Assembly: GCF_025370935.1 (NCBI RefSeq)
Contig: NC_133473.1
Location: forward strand, 1,343,359 to 1,407,358
Reading direction: 5' to 3'
Length of the DNA: 64,000 bases
DNA from: Choristoneura fumiferana
Lineage: Eukaryota > Arthropoda > Insecta > Lepidoptera > Tortricidae
Position numbers and translations under genes: made by a program. Shown piece by piece: positions 33,630-46,000 of the stretch. Below the pieces are notes generated by a model. It ran no database searches, was not told the DNA's origin, and saw only the letters and a program-made list of their open reading frames with translations. Numbering within the stretch: the first letter of the stretch is position 1; each line of letters begins with the position of its first letter.

Positions 33630-34075
33630 TTGCATTGTATGTAGACTCAAACACTGATCAAAAGGAATCAAACACGACATATCTGCTATAATTTTTTTCA
33701 AGGGTATTCTGGTGTGCTGGATGTCCTGGCTGCAGCATCAGCTCGTCGTGTTGCCACCACTGCATGTAGAATCAATTTCTGATCAAAACGAATCCAAACA
33801 CGACATTATTATTTTTATAGTGTACTAGTGTGCTGAATATCCTGGCTGCAGCATCAGCTCATCCTGTTGCCACCATTGCATTGTATGTAGAATCAAATAC
33901 TGATCAAAACGAATCCAAACAAGATATATCTGCTATGGTTTTATCAAGAGTGTACCTACAGTGTTCTGGATATCCTGGCTGCAGCATCAGGCCGAGAATT
34001 ATATAATCTTGCATAATTATGTAGCATACATGGGTGTTTCAAATTTTAGGTCCCAAATATGTTTGAAAGTAAAGT
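33630..34075 (+). repeat. Second array of the ~130-bp unit
   Basis: Units keyed by GGATGTCCTGG (33719), GAATATCCTGG (33835) and GGATATCCTGG (33968). Ends with GGTCCCAAATATGTTTGAAA, the same ending as the array at 14128-14510. Confidence 0.7.
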
Positions 34076-34094
34076 AAATACTCATTATGCGTCT

Positions 34095-34295
34095 AAACAA
34101 AAGAGCTGATGATCTTGAAACGGCTGAACCGATTTTGATAAAACATATCTAAGAACTATCCCTAGAGAACCAGCTTTCAAATAAAAATAAACCGCGTTCA
34201 AATCGGCGCACCCGTTAAAGAGTTACGGTGCCACAGACAGACACACATAGAGGTCAAACTTATAACACCCCTCTTTTTGCGACGGGGGTTAACAA
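34095..34295 (-). repeat. Dispersed repeat family R3
   Basis: GACGGGGGTTAA end, ACACCCCTCTTTTTGCG, GACAGACA run and GAACCGATTTTGAT-type text. Others: 35740-35835, 45420-45640 (-), 52635-52860 (+), 53030-53115 (-), 60328-60500 (+), 60690-60770 (-). Confidence 0.6.
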
Positions 34296-34828
34296 ACACC
34301 ATGATCTCACAACACGTGTACATACTCTAGATAACAATATGGACTTTAATAATCCACATAAAGTTCACCTGGAATGATAGTCAAAGCATAAAAAACATCG
34401 TTATCTTAACTTGTTTTCTTCACTAGACTAGATAAAAAGGGTACGTTCAACTTGACTCTTGTTTCCTCAAGACTAAATAGCATATAGCATTTTAATATTT
34501 TGTTTCTTGTGTTAATTTCTTATTTTCTTGTTATAATGATGTTAATCTTTACTTAGTTACTTAATGTCAGCCTTTAAGGTATTTATTATATGGCTCATGA
34601 TGCCAGAATAAATGATTTTATTATTATTATGCTAATTTAACCCGTCGCGCGACCAACGACTTTTTTGGGTAATTTTGGACTAGTACCCTATGTTAAAGGG
34701 TGATCGAAACTAGAAACAAAAATTGACTAATCACGAGTACTTAGATACGCGCCACTGTGGCGCTCAGGGCGTTCGACGGGTTAAACACGTTATTGTCTAA
34801 GGAATATTATTATTTGCACATCAAATAA

Positions 34829-35259
34829 ATAATGAGGGCTATCGCGTATGAATTCGCCGCTAGAGGCGCTAGTGTAGCGTGAGGTCTCCGAAATGTCAAA
34901 TCTCATAGTTTTTGGGTGAGCTACGCGGGTTTATTTATAATTAGAATAATTTTGTGAACATTTTGCAATATCTGAAATTAATTATGGCAAATATGCGTTC
35001 CGGGGCAATGAATGTGTGTGTTTTGAGACAGTTTTGTCTTTCGGAAACCTTTTTCTTCCCTTTTTTCCGAACAAAACGGGGACTATGCAACACTGTGGCA
35101 TGCTCGATATTTTTATGGTACGGTTTTAAGATGTATTAAATATGATTTTAATCTAAACTTTGTTTTCACGCCCGTAATAACAGACTTTGAAAGCCATACT
35201 TAAAAACCTCACGCAACAGTGCGCCATCTAGTGAGACAAAAAACGATAGCCCTCATTGC
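34829..35259. mobile_element. MITE family M1, copy without insertion
   Basis: Ends AATGAGGGCTATCGCGTATG and AACGATAGCCCTCATTG, with an interior shared with 55490-56140 and 63155-63810. This copy lacks the Helitron-like insert carried by the other two. Confidence 0.7.
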
Positions 35260-35449
35260 CTATCAATTTATTCTCATTATTTATACACTTTCGTACATCA
35301 ATTAAATTATTTCAATACAAATAAACTATTTAATGTTTAGCAAAAGTAGTACTGCAGATAATTCGAAAACATAGGTACATCAGCACGACGCTACTTTTTT
35401 TCTTCTAATGCGAGACAAATAAATTATTTTACGTATAATATACCAGTTT

Positions 35450-36010
35450 AAAAAACACGAAATAAAAAAAAAACAAATTTAAAATTTAAAAAACCCCCGA
35501 CACACAAAAAAACGCCTGAAAAAAACGCCGACAAAAAAACGCCGCCAAATAAGACAACTAAAAAGTAAAAAATAATTATGCACTACCTAGCTGTTGCCTG
35601 CGACTTCATCTGTGAGGAATTCGTTTATCCCTTTCCCGTGGGGACTATTCTGATTTCCCGTTAAAATTAGCCTAAGTTAATTTAGTATAAGTACCTAGTA
35701 TTTTTTATTATCTAAGCGTCTTCGGGGGGCCGCTAAGGTTAATCAAGTGCAGTGCAAATCGGTCCACCCGTTTAAGAGCTACGGTGCCATAGACGACACA
35801 TAGACATACATAGCGGTCAAACTTATAACTAGAGCGTGCCTAGATGATACTCATTCTCATAGCAAAATAACTTTTATTGACAATTTGCCTTCGGAAAATT
35901 AGGTACGACGACGAGCGGAGCGAGAAGGAGCGTTAGGTACAATTGCGACCACAACGCGCGAGCCGAGCGAGTAAAGCGAGCGCGCCGCGGTAGAGGCCGA
36001 CGTAGCGTCA
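35450..36010. repeat. Repeat remnants and GAGCG-rich patch
   Basis: 35455-35580 is the reverse of 13975-14060 (AACGCCGACAAAAAAACGCC). 35740-35840 is R3. 35925-36000 is rich in GAGCGAG words (GAGCCGAGCGAGTAAAGCG). Confidence 0.45.
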
Positions 36011-36011
36011 G

Positions 36012-36130
36012 CAGGGCTACGAAACTCGAAGTTCGTGTCATGCGGTCCCTCTCGCTCTCGTATTAAATAGTATAAGTGTCAGAGGGACCGCACGACACGA
36101 ACTTCGAGTTTCGAGTTCGTAGTAGCCCTG
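36012..36130. mobile_element. Palindromic MITE family M2
   Basis: CAGGGCTACGAAACTCGAAG and its mirror GTAGTAGCCCTG around TATTAAATAGTATAAGTGTC. Copies: 44004-44133; partial at 49795-49895 and 57549-57618. Confidence 0.75.
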
Positions 36131-37440
36131 CAGAACCTAATTTATTTAGGAAATAATTGGCCCCTTCTAGGGCTGGTTATGTAATTTATTTGATGTAAAA
36201 AGTATATAAATGCTGATAAAGTGATAGGTAATTATATATTTGATACACAATTAATAATATCCCCTTCTATTATTAAGGCTTCAAAATATCTGATGGCGGC
36301 TGAACAAGGGGATTTTTATATTTTATTGCAGATCTCAGTTATGTTGTACTTAATAGTAATCAATAATAAGATGATATGTCAAATAAAATACTCTTTCATA
36401 TAGGTAAACTGCTGTATGTTGTTATATGAAAATAGAAGCATTATTAAAAAAAACAGTTACAAGGTATGATGTGCGTTTGTCATTATTAGCTGTGCAATAA
36501 TTAAAATGCTTTACTTTACGATGCGGTACGCCACGAATATAATTTGCAGTTCATTACGTACTTAATAACATGTATTTTAAATGGCGGATTTTGCTGTGCA
36601 ATCAGTAATTTTTATGTGAATTTTTTTGGAATAAAAAAAAGACTTTTTGATGTGCCTTTAAATACTACTCATTGTCTAACTCACTCGGAATCACAATCGT
36701 TATCACCACTTCTTTCTGTCACACGATATAAGACGAAGGACTGAAAGAGATGGATGCAATCGCATACGTCAACGCGTTTGCATAAAGGTGGCCTCTCAGC
36801 TACTGGTGATAAGCGGAATAGAACAAAACCAATGATCACAGTTATCAATATATCCTACAAACCTCTAATAGTTATTTTTGAGCAATTATTATGATGTCTG
36901 CAGTGTTTTGTAGTGTTTCATCCCAGAAAGGCGTTTGTCAAGGAGTTCACGAAGGTATGTACAGTCGTCATCAAATATGTCGTAGCTGGCAAGGTTATCA
37001 AATAACTTGTTTTTTATTTCAAAAATGGTATATATTTTGATACTTCTTACCCCTAGTAAGTATGCCACAACTAATTCATTTTGTTTTATATAATTTCGCA
37101 ATATCAATATGTACCGTGCAAAACTACAGCTTTCAAGCATTGATAGTCCCTGAGCAAAGCCGCGGACGGACTGACAGACAAACAGACAGACATGGCGAAA
37201 CTATAAGGGTTCCATTTTTGCCATTTTGGCTCCGGAACCCTAAAAAGTATTACGGCTAAGTTTGCTTGAGAATTCTTAGTAGTTTATAGCACTCTAACTT
37301 GTAAAATATACTTACTTTGAATATGCCGTACAAAATCCTTAGAAAATATGGATTTTGATTGTTTAATTTGGGTAGTTTGATTTTGACGGCTACGGAACCC
37401 TATCCTGGGCGTGTCCGATATGCTCTTGGCCGGTTTTTGT
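36131..37440. other. Intergenic AT-rich; CTGT-type repeat on -
   Basis: 37040-37250 is the reversed CTGT-type repeat (CCCTGAGCAAAGCCGCGGAC, GGTTCCATTTTTGCCATTTTGG). The rest shows no gene. Confidence 0.4.
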
Positions 37441-37469
37441 ATAATGTGATGGTATTGCGATAATATTAA

Positions 37470-37640
37470 TGAGAGAGAGAGAGAGAAAGAGAGACATTTA
37501 TTTACACATATTCGATACACAGAAAAAACACGTTAGGAAGAAATAATAATGAAAAAAAAACATCGAATAGTATAAATTGGGACCCACTCAGCATAATGTT
37601 GGGCATATACACACTAGGCTGTGACGACACGAACGCCAGC
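37470..37640 (-). mobile_element. LINE 3' end with GA-rich tail
   Basis: GAGAGAGAGAAAGAGAGACA then TTTATTTACACATATTCGAT and CCCACTCAGCATAATGTTGG: the reverse of the LINE end at 43850-43998. Confidence 0.6.
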
Positions 37641-37729
37641 GGAAGGTAGTTCGCAAACAAAGTTATATTCCGGAAGAATGTATGGCAACACTTGCTCAGT
37701 TTAACCATTATCGAACAATTAAACCTTAT

Positions 37730-37945
37730 CGGATGGCCGATGGGGCCAGAAGGCTTTCGAATGGCGTCCGCGGACCGGGAGACGAGCTGTCGGTAGGCCT
37801 CCAACAAGATGGAGCGACGACTTGGTTAAAATCGCGGGATCGCGGTGGATGCGGATAGCACAAGACCGGTCTGAGTGGAGAGCCTTGGGGGCCTATGTCC
37901 AGCAGTGCACGTCTTTCGGCTGACATGATGATGATGATGATGAAA
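37730..37945 (+). mobile_element. RTE-type LINE 3' end with ATG tail
   Basis: Encodes an RTE ORF end in a broken frame (GAATGGCGTCCGCGGACCGG, ACAAGATGGAGCGACGAC), GGCCTATGTCCAGCAGTGC, then (ATG)n at 37925-37942. Confidence 0.7.
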
Positions 37946-38000
37946 CCTAATCAAGTCAGGCCAGGATTTGATTTGGCTAATGCTTATTTAATTACGCTAA

Positions 38001-38195
38001 TGTAATGATCTATAATAATAAATACTAAACAAAGGATGGGGACAGGCCCCGCGGACAGTCCGAGCTCAGCCTTGACGCAGAGCGGACGCTGCTACCATCT
38101 CGTGCTATCTAATCTCAAGTACTTAATCAACCCAGCGTTTTATTTACATTCCAAGGGAAGACGCCACAATTGGCGACGAGGATAAACTGTAAGTA
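38001..38195 (+). other. Possible short LTR plus primer-site-like sequence
   Basis: TGTAATGATC...GACGCCACA is followed by TTGGCGACGAGGATAAACTG, which looks like an LTR end next to a primer-binding site (TGGCGACGAGGAT). A GTAAGT right after it could instead be a splice donor of an untranslated exon. No retroviral ORF follows. Confidence 0.3.
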
Positions 38196-38199
38196 AAGT

Positions 38200-39265
38200 A
38201 AAATGTGAATACACATATAAAAACTACAACATTACATACATTCGGTTATCAATAGGCTGGTATTTAGATAGTCAAATTTTAAGACATTGTAAATGACTAG
38301 CACTGCGAGCTACCTTTTGTATTTAAATTAAAAGATTGATGTCTGATTATATGAACACTTATAGGTAAATACATAATTAAGTGCAAAATGTTTACGTAAG
38401 ATAAATTAAGCTGCACAGCACAGGATGTACAGTTGATTGTGCTTACACTGTGCGATATAATTAAGTTTTTCTTGAAAAGTTTAGTTTAGGTAGTATACCT
38501 ACTTCTTACCGACTATAAGTACGTATGCCATGATAAAGAATAGTGAGCGTTGTTGCTATTCATCTTAACACCACACAATATTATAAAAATGTAAAGGGAA
38601 ATTAGTACCTACATGACAACTGCATAATACCCGTTTACCTGTAATAAAAATATCATTCCTATTGTAAAAACCGAATGCATGGCAATAAATGGTGCTAAAA
38701 GAAAGAAAAACTTAATGATACCCTTGTAGGTATCCGTGGTGTGTGTGTGTACAAGTAAAACCTCCTAAAGGTCAAACACGGAATAAATAAAATACATTGG
38801 TGAATATTTAGATAAATGTATAAAATAATGCAAAGGGTAAGTAATTTAAATTTGCAAAGGCAACCGTCAAAATTGTAACCACATTTTGGTTTGCTTTCAT
38901 ACTTGTAAAATTAATGCTTTGTGAAATATAAGGCATACCTAGTGATTATTTACAAGTGTAAATAACTTATATAATAACTGAAATAACTAAATTTAATCTT
39001 GTAAAGCAAAACAACTTTAAATTTAAAGAAATTTTGTGAAAAAATTGGTAACTCAGCGGAAAATACACCAATTTCCATACAAATGACGGGGACATGCATG
39101 TCCACTGCGTTACTTACACCTAACTTTATAGATAATAATGATTACTTTTTATACGTAGTGATAATTTGAAATGTACTTAAGCTTAATTATATGTGCCTAT
39201 TTAATATGTAATGATAAAACCGAGCACTTTACTTTACAAAAAATCACTGGTCAACGAAATGCTCC
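38200..39265. other. AT-rich upstream region of the P450 gene
   Basis: No repeat family or exon recognised. No TATA/initiator pair can be defended. Confidence 0.4.
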
Positions 39266-39645
39266 ATTGAAAATACAAACTGAAATATAGATGCACAGAA
39301 CAAACAGAAAAATAAGACCAGAGGTTTTTCCGAACCGGTGGTAGATTTTTTTGACATTCATAAGTGCTGTTATAGCCTAAATTGAATAAAGATATTTTGA
39401 CTTTGACTTTGACTTTGACCAGCACTGGGAATCGAACCCAGGTTCTCGGTATTCCGTACCGCGTGCTATACCGCTACACCACTGCTGGTACTTATTTTGC
39501 ACTGGTGCTTTATTTTCTGGTTTTTCTGTGCATCTATATTTCAGTTCGTATTTTCAATTTAGGATTTACGGGATGACCGTAAAAAAAATATATTTGGAAT
39601 TGAAATAAAAAATACAAAAAGATTCCTTAAAACCAATCTTGAAAT
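39266..39645. mobile_element. Inverted SINE B pair, left copy split by a LINE tail
   Basis: 39266-39487 is a reversed SINE B interrupted by a 95-bp LINE tail (39322-39416, ending (TTTGAC)n) that is flanked by GACCAG at 39316-39321 and 39417-39422. A forward SINE B body follows at 39500-39645. Confidence 0.75.
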
Positions 39646-39883
39646 GCTCTTTATAAATTCATACTAAGCAGTAGGTCGCGCGGTCGCTAAGAAAGAAGAC
39701 AAATCCAAATCCTTCCTCTTTATAATATTAGTATAGATATATGTAGATATCGTTTATTTAGTACTGCAAACAGACACAATCAAGCTTAATAAAAAAGCGT
39801 AAATGAAGACCACTGTCGAGAGTGTAGCAACTCAGATAAACCTTTCTTTGACAGCTACCTCAACATTAACATTACAAACAAAA

Positions 39884-40032
39884 ATGCTCGTCGAGATCCT
39901 TGCTGCTATCTTGGTGTTCGCGCTGCTAACATGGGTCAAAATGCTTCTGGACGTGAAGAGACTCAAGATACCGGGCCCACTACCCCTCCCCGTGATTGGG
40001 AAACGGGCACTACCTGTTCGTCGATTCATCTC
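39884..40032 (+). CDS. P450 exon 1: anchor and proline hinge, one-base frameshift
   Basis: Reads [20 protein letters not shown] to [11 protein letters not shown], then the frame breaks at GGGAAACGGG (39998-40007). One base fewer gives [10 protein letters not shown] and a phase-1 donor (tctc|GTAAGT) that fits exon 2. As written it ends in a stop or a wrong phase. Confidence 0.8.
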
Positions 40033-43000
40033 GTAAGTGATCAATGTCATCATCATCATCATCATGCCATCATGTCATCCGGAATAAAAACTATCTTAAG
40101 CTCTTCTCTGGATCTCAAATTATCTCCATACAAATTTCATCTTAATTAACGAAAATGCGAACTGAAACATGGATGCACAGAAAAAAACCAGAAAAAGAGA
40201 CCAGCGCTGGGAATAGAACCCAGGTCCTCAGCATTCCGTGCTGCGTGCCATACCCCTACACCACCACTGGACAAAAGTCTAGACACAAGTTTCTCCCATG
40301 CACCACACATTTCAGCCTGCTTTTTACCCGACTGCCCGAAGGAGGGTTATGTTTTTCGAGTGTATGTATGTATGTATGTATGTAAGTATGTATGTGGGTA
40401 TGTATGTCCATTTCTTTGGTCTCGCTACAGCCTAAACGGCTAGACGGATTGTAACATATGAGGTATCGTTGGGATTTGTCATAAATGTCGGAGTGACATA
40501 GGGTATATAATATTTCAATATGGCGTCTGCGAAAAAATTGGCGAAGGAATAAAAAAATATAATTTGTATTGTACAATATGGTAATCAATGAAAGCTAATA
40601 ATTAGCCCATTCTAAATATATAGAGGTTATAATACTTTAATCTACTATTTTCACAGAAATATAAAATTATAAAAAAAAACATTTAATTTAAATCAAAAAA
40701 ACGACTGCCTTAAAAACTAAAAGGAAGAAAATAAGTCTAGTGGTGTAGAACTCTGTCAAGAGCACATTAAGGTTCAACAGTCGGGACCCATAAAATCGTA
40801 ACCAGCTCAAAAAATTTGGTAATGGGTCCCGACTGTTGAACCTTAAATGTGCTTCTGACAGAGTTCTAGACCACTAGACTTATTTTCTTCCTTTAGTTTT
40901 AAGGCTCGGGGTTTTTTGATTTTTAATTTATTTTTAGTCCTTAACGCTGGAGGGCCTGGGCTCGATTCCCAGCGCTGGTCTCTTTTCTGGTTTTCTACTG
41001 TGATCCTGCAGTTTGTATTTTAGATATGTTTTCACGGATGCCGTAAAATAAATTTGGAGCTGAAATAAAAAATACAAAAAGACTCCAAAATACCAATGCT
41101 AATTCATCTTATTTGGTTCAGCGGTTTAAGCATGAAAAGATCCTTAGATGACCAGTCCTGAGATGAGTGACCTGCTACGAGCTAAAAAGCTAAGATCAAA
41201 AAACTGCTAATGCTTCTTCAGAATTGTCCTGCGTAGTTCTTGTTAGTTACTGTGATTTTTAGATGGACTCATATCATATTGCCGAAGCCGTGGTGGCCTA
41301 GTGGTTTGACCTATCGCCTCTCAAGCAGAGGGTCGTGGGTTCAAACCCCGGCTCGCACCTCTGAGTTTTTCGAAATTCATGTGCAGAGTTACATTTGAAA
41401 TTTACCACGAGCTTTGCGGTGAAGGAAAACATCGTGAGGAAACCTGCACAAACCTGCGAAGCAATTCAATGGTGTGTGTGAAGTTCCCAATCCGCACTGG
41501 GCCCGCGTGGGAACTATGGCTCAAGCCCTCTTGTTCTGAGAGGAGGCCTGTGCCCAGCAGTGAGACGTATATAGGCTGTAATGATGATGATTATATCATA
41601 TTTCAGAGCTGCTGACTGTATTCAGCAATTTCGCCAACAAGTACAATGACGCGGTGCGCTGCCACATCACCACGGAAAGCTACGCCATGTTCTCCCACCC
41701 CAAATACGTGGAGGTTAGTGCCAGGTTATCTGCAGATTATAAACTAATGAATTGAAAAAATCATGTCATGAGAATACCATCTTTTTTTTGAGTTTTTATT
41801 TTCAAAGTTTAGTAAGATTGTTATGCCTTGCAGCAAAAGATGTGTACCGTAGGAACAGTGAACAAAATCTAATAATTAATTAAACAAATAAAGCATTAAA
41901 AATCCACGATAGATGACCAAATGGTCCCAAGGGAAGATCAGCGCCATTTGCAAGATCAGCAGATCTATAGTTCATTTAGGACCATTCCGTGACTTGCGCA
42001 GTGGCGTACCCAGCTTCTGGCTAGGGGGGGGGCAAGTCAGATTTTTTAGGTCAGATCGCCCGCGCTTGTTTTGTCATACACACTACACAAAGACACCTAC
42101 AGACATGAACACTAGGTATATGTAGTGCGTAGGGCAAACATCCGCAAAGGATCCTGCTTCATAGGTAAACGGGGCATAATAATATTGTAGAACATACAAT
42201 TTCAAGGGGGGGCAGCTGCCTCCCCTTCCCCCCCCCGCGTACGCCCATGGACTTGCACATTTTTATTTTTCCCATGTTGTCTCCCATAAACGTTTAATTT
42301 TTTTCTTGAAATGAAATAGGAATAGAAATCATTTATTCGTGACAAAGTAGCGTAGCATAACAAAAAGATTTTAAAAATTTAAGAAAGTTGTCCAAATCAG
42401 CAAAAGTTGCCGGTCTTGCGTATATGTTTAACGCTGTTGTCTTTATTATATGAAATTTCCTTATTTCAGCATATCATTTCAAGTACAGAGACCATCACGA
42501 AGGGCAAATCGTATTACTTCCTGCGGCCTTGGTTAGGGGATGGGCTTCTTACGGCGACAGGTAAATGGATATAATATTGCTTTTTGCAAAACAGAGTGGC
42601 AAATGATCAAATGTTACACCTGCTGGTAAGTGAGGACCACCATCCATCACCAATTATCCACATATACCACAAATATGAAAGTTAGAATGTCTCTGTTATT
42701 TGTTGCTCTTAAACTTGCTTGAGGCTTGAGGGATTGTGGAAATTAGGTACTCGTACCTAAGCCGTGGTGGCCTAGTGGTTTGACCTATCGCCTCTCAAGC
42801 AGAGGGTCGTGGGTTCGAACCCCGGCTCGCACCTCTGAGTTTTTCGAAATTCATGTGCGGAATTACATTTGAAATTTACCACGAGCTTTGCGGTGAAGGA
42901 AAACATCGTGAGGAAACCTGCACAAACCTGCGAAGCGATTCAATGGTGCGTGCGAAGTTCCCAATCCGCACTGGGCCCGCGTGGAACTATGGCCCAAGCC

Positions 43001-46000
43001 CTCTTGTTCTGAGAGGAGGCCTGTGCCCAGCAGTGGGACGTATATAGGCTGGGATGATGGATGATGAGGTACTCGTACTCGTGGCCGTTGGGCCGAAAAG
43101 TTCTCGAGTGGAGATCGCGGATCGGTAAGTGCGGCGTGGGATGTTCACCAATGAGATGGACGGATGACCTGGTTAAAGCCGCGGGTTTCATCGTGGATGC
43201 AAGCCGCTGCCAACCGAAGCAACTAGAGGTATAATTATGGGCTAGGACTATGTCCAACAGTGAGCGAGTGAGATCGTAGAGATATTTCGTAACCTAGCCT
43301 GCTTAGGTCAAGTCACCGTACAGGGTGATTTGGAGACATGAATAGGACTTACCCTCATCATCATCATCATCATGTCAGCCGAAAGACGTCCACTGCTGGA
43401 CATAGGCCTCCCCAAGGCTCTCCACTCAGACCGATTTAATATGATTCAAGACAGATTTTAATATGATTAGATTTAATTTAGGATTTTTATTTTTTTTTTG
43501 TTGTACTAGATTAGGGGTTTATACATTAATAATTTCTGGTTGATCATCTAATTCAAATTATTCATTATTAGGGGGGTTACGAGCTGTAGCTCAAACAATT
43601 TCTTATGAAGTTAGTTTAGCTTTAATTATATTATCTGTTATTATTATAATTATAGATTTTAATTTAGTAAAATTTAATTATTATCAATCTATAATTTGAT
43701 TTATATTTATAATAATACCTTTATCTTTAATATCTTTATCTTTATCGTTGACTATCTTCAAGATTGGATTGGATTGGATTGGACTTACCCTATCGGATTT
43801 AATTAGTTAAGGCTGTGGTTAAGGCTACCATACCCATGGGTCCCACTGAAAAACAGCGTTGCGGCTTGCCGTAACACTATGCTGAGTGGGGTCCACTTTA
43901 TACTATTCGATGTTATTTTTATTTTTTCCATCTAATGTATTTTTATGTGTATCGAATATGTGTAAATAAATGCTTCTCTCTCTCTCTCTCTCTCTCATAC
44001 CAGCAGGGCTACTACAAAACTCGAAACTTGAAGTTCGTGTCGTGCGGTCCGTCTGACACTTATACTATTTAATACGAGAGCGAGAGGGACGGTACGATAC
44101 GAACTTCGAGTTTCGAGTTTCGTAGTAGCCCTGCTGTATTAACGTTAATTACATTGTAGCATGGTGCGGGGAAGACTAAAGAGTCAATGTGTCGAAACTC
44201 GAGTCGATAAAACTAATAATTTTAAAATCTTAATCATAATTAATGTCATCATAAATCCGATTATTACGCTAATTTTGATGAGAATATTAGTGAAATTCTA
44301 GGTTGAATATTATTTGCCACTTAAGTAAAGACTAAACGGAGTTTGCAAGAATATTCGTGACATACCAATTAATAAGTACCGATATACTCGAGATCCATAG
44401 TCCATCATTAAACGTAACGTTACATGCATATTACGTTCTTCAGTTAATTGTGCTTTGAATTAATAATTGATTATAAAAATCTGACAGCTTACATTTATTT
44501 CGTATACATAGTTCTTTATGTTCAAACATTTATTATGCCAGTAATATTCAGGCTACAACTGAAATATACTTCCATATATTTAGACGCAGCAACTTTTTTG
44601 AGTACAACGAAAACGTGCATCAAGTGTCACTCGCAACATGCTAGAATGAAAGAACTGTTAGTAATGGTGATTTTCCACCTGCGAGGCGAGACGAGAATTG
44701 AAATTTGTATTGCATTCTCGCGCGCCCGCCGCGAGCCGCCGCGGGCGCTGCCATACAAATTTCAATTCCTCGTCCCGCCTCGTCTCGTCTCGCCTTACTG
44801 GTGGAAAACCACCTTCAGACTAACGTTAATTTTTTAAATGTTGCACTTGCAAGTAAAAATTATTAAATTAGTGCATCGCTCACCAAGTGCATGGTCACTG
44901 CAATTAACATGTGGGGTTTTATTTAAATATTATTGTGAACGAACTACTTAATATCAAATTATATTACTGAGAGTGTAGGGTTGGTCTTAATACGTATCTA
45001 TAAAAAATGTTTATAACCTAAATTAATTAATTATTAAATAAATTAGAAAGTAAATAATAATGTCTCCCAAGGTCACAGATGGAAGTCCCACCGCAAGTTC
45101 CTGACCCCAGCCTTCCACTACAACATCCTGCAGAGCTTTCTGCCCGTGTTCCTGAAGAACACGAAGGTGCTGACTAACCAGCTCTGGCACCAGGCTGATG
45201 GGACTGTCTTCGATCTGTTCCCTATTATGGCACTAGCTGCTTTGGACAATGTCACAGGTAAGCCAATCATCGCAGTCGAAAGAATGCTGAACTTAGCCAA
45301 AGCGTAGGAAGAAAGCCAAAATGACCGTTTGAGTATTTTCAATAAATAAATTAAAATTCTTACTAATTGCATAGTAAAATGAAAAGCTACGAAGGTTCGA
45401 AAAACTTACAAAAGTTTTGGGAAAACCCCGCTTTGTCACTTCAAAGTTTAATATCTCAAAAACGGTTAAATCGATTTTGATGAACCATCGCTAGAGAACC
45501 TGATTTCAAATAAAAAACGCATTCAAATCGGTCCACCCGTTTAAGAGCTACGGTGCCACAGACAGACAGACTTACAGACAGACAGACACAGAGCGGTTAA
45601 ACTTATAACACCCCTCTTTTTGCGTCGGGGGTTAAAATAGTGACAAGTAAAAGAACCCTTTACTACCTACGTAACTATTAAGTAGTAGTAGTAGTAGTAG
45701 GTTAGTGTCTACTCGTGACCACGGCCACTGTAATGTTGCCGAAACGTCGAGGTAAATATTACTCGTGTGTGTTAGCGTGATAAGTCTGTATGTACGTTGG
45801 TATTTTGACTATGAGTGAAAATCACAAAAGCTTAAGACATTATGTATGTATGTATGTAAACTCTTTATTGTACAAAATAAGTAAACAAACAAAGATGACA
45901 AACAATGAAATATATGTACAAAGGAGAACTTATCCCTATTAAAAACTTGTATCAAAAACATTATAAAAAATGATTTTATAGCTAGGAAATTGAAGACTGG

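Noticed and set aside
39803..39883. Upstream in-frame ATG as P450 start
   Set aside because: The extra 27 residues precede the hydrophobic anchor and have no place in the family; ATG 39884 has the better context and gives the usual length.
41284..41360. tRNA-like A and B boxes (also 42760, 4079, 32990, 40945, 47820)
   Set aside because: These are SINE heads: repeated in many copies, followed by SINE bodies, without a proper tRNA fold. No true tRNA gene was supported in the window.
44448..44837. 129-codon frame on + in P450 intron 3
   Set aside because: Its second half is the palindromic MITE M3; the first half is AT-rich intron without a domain.
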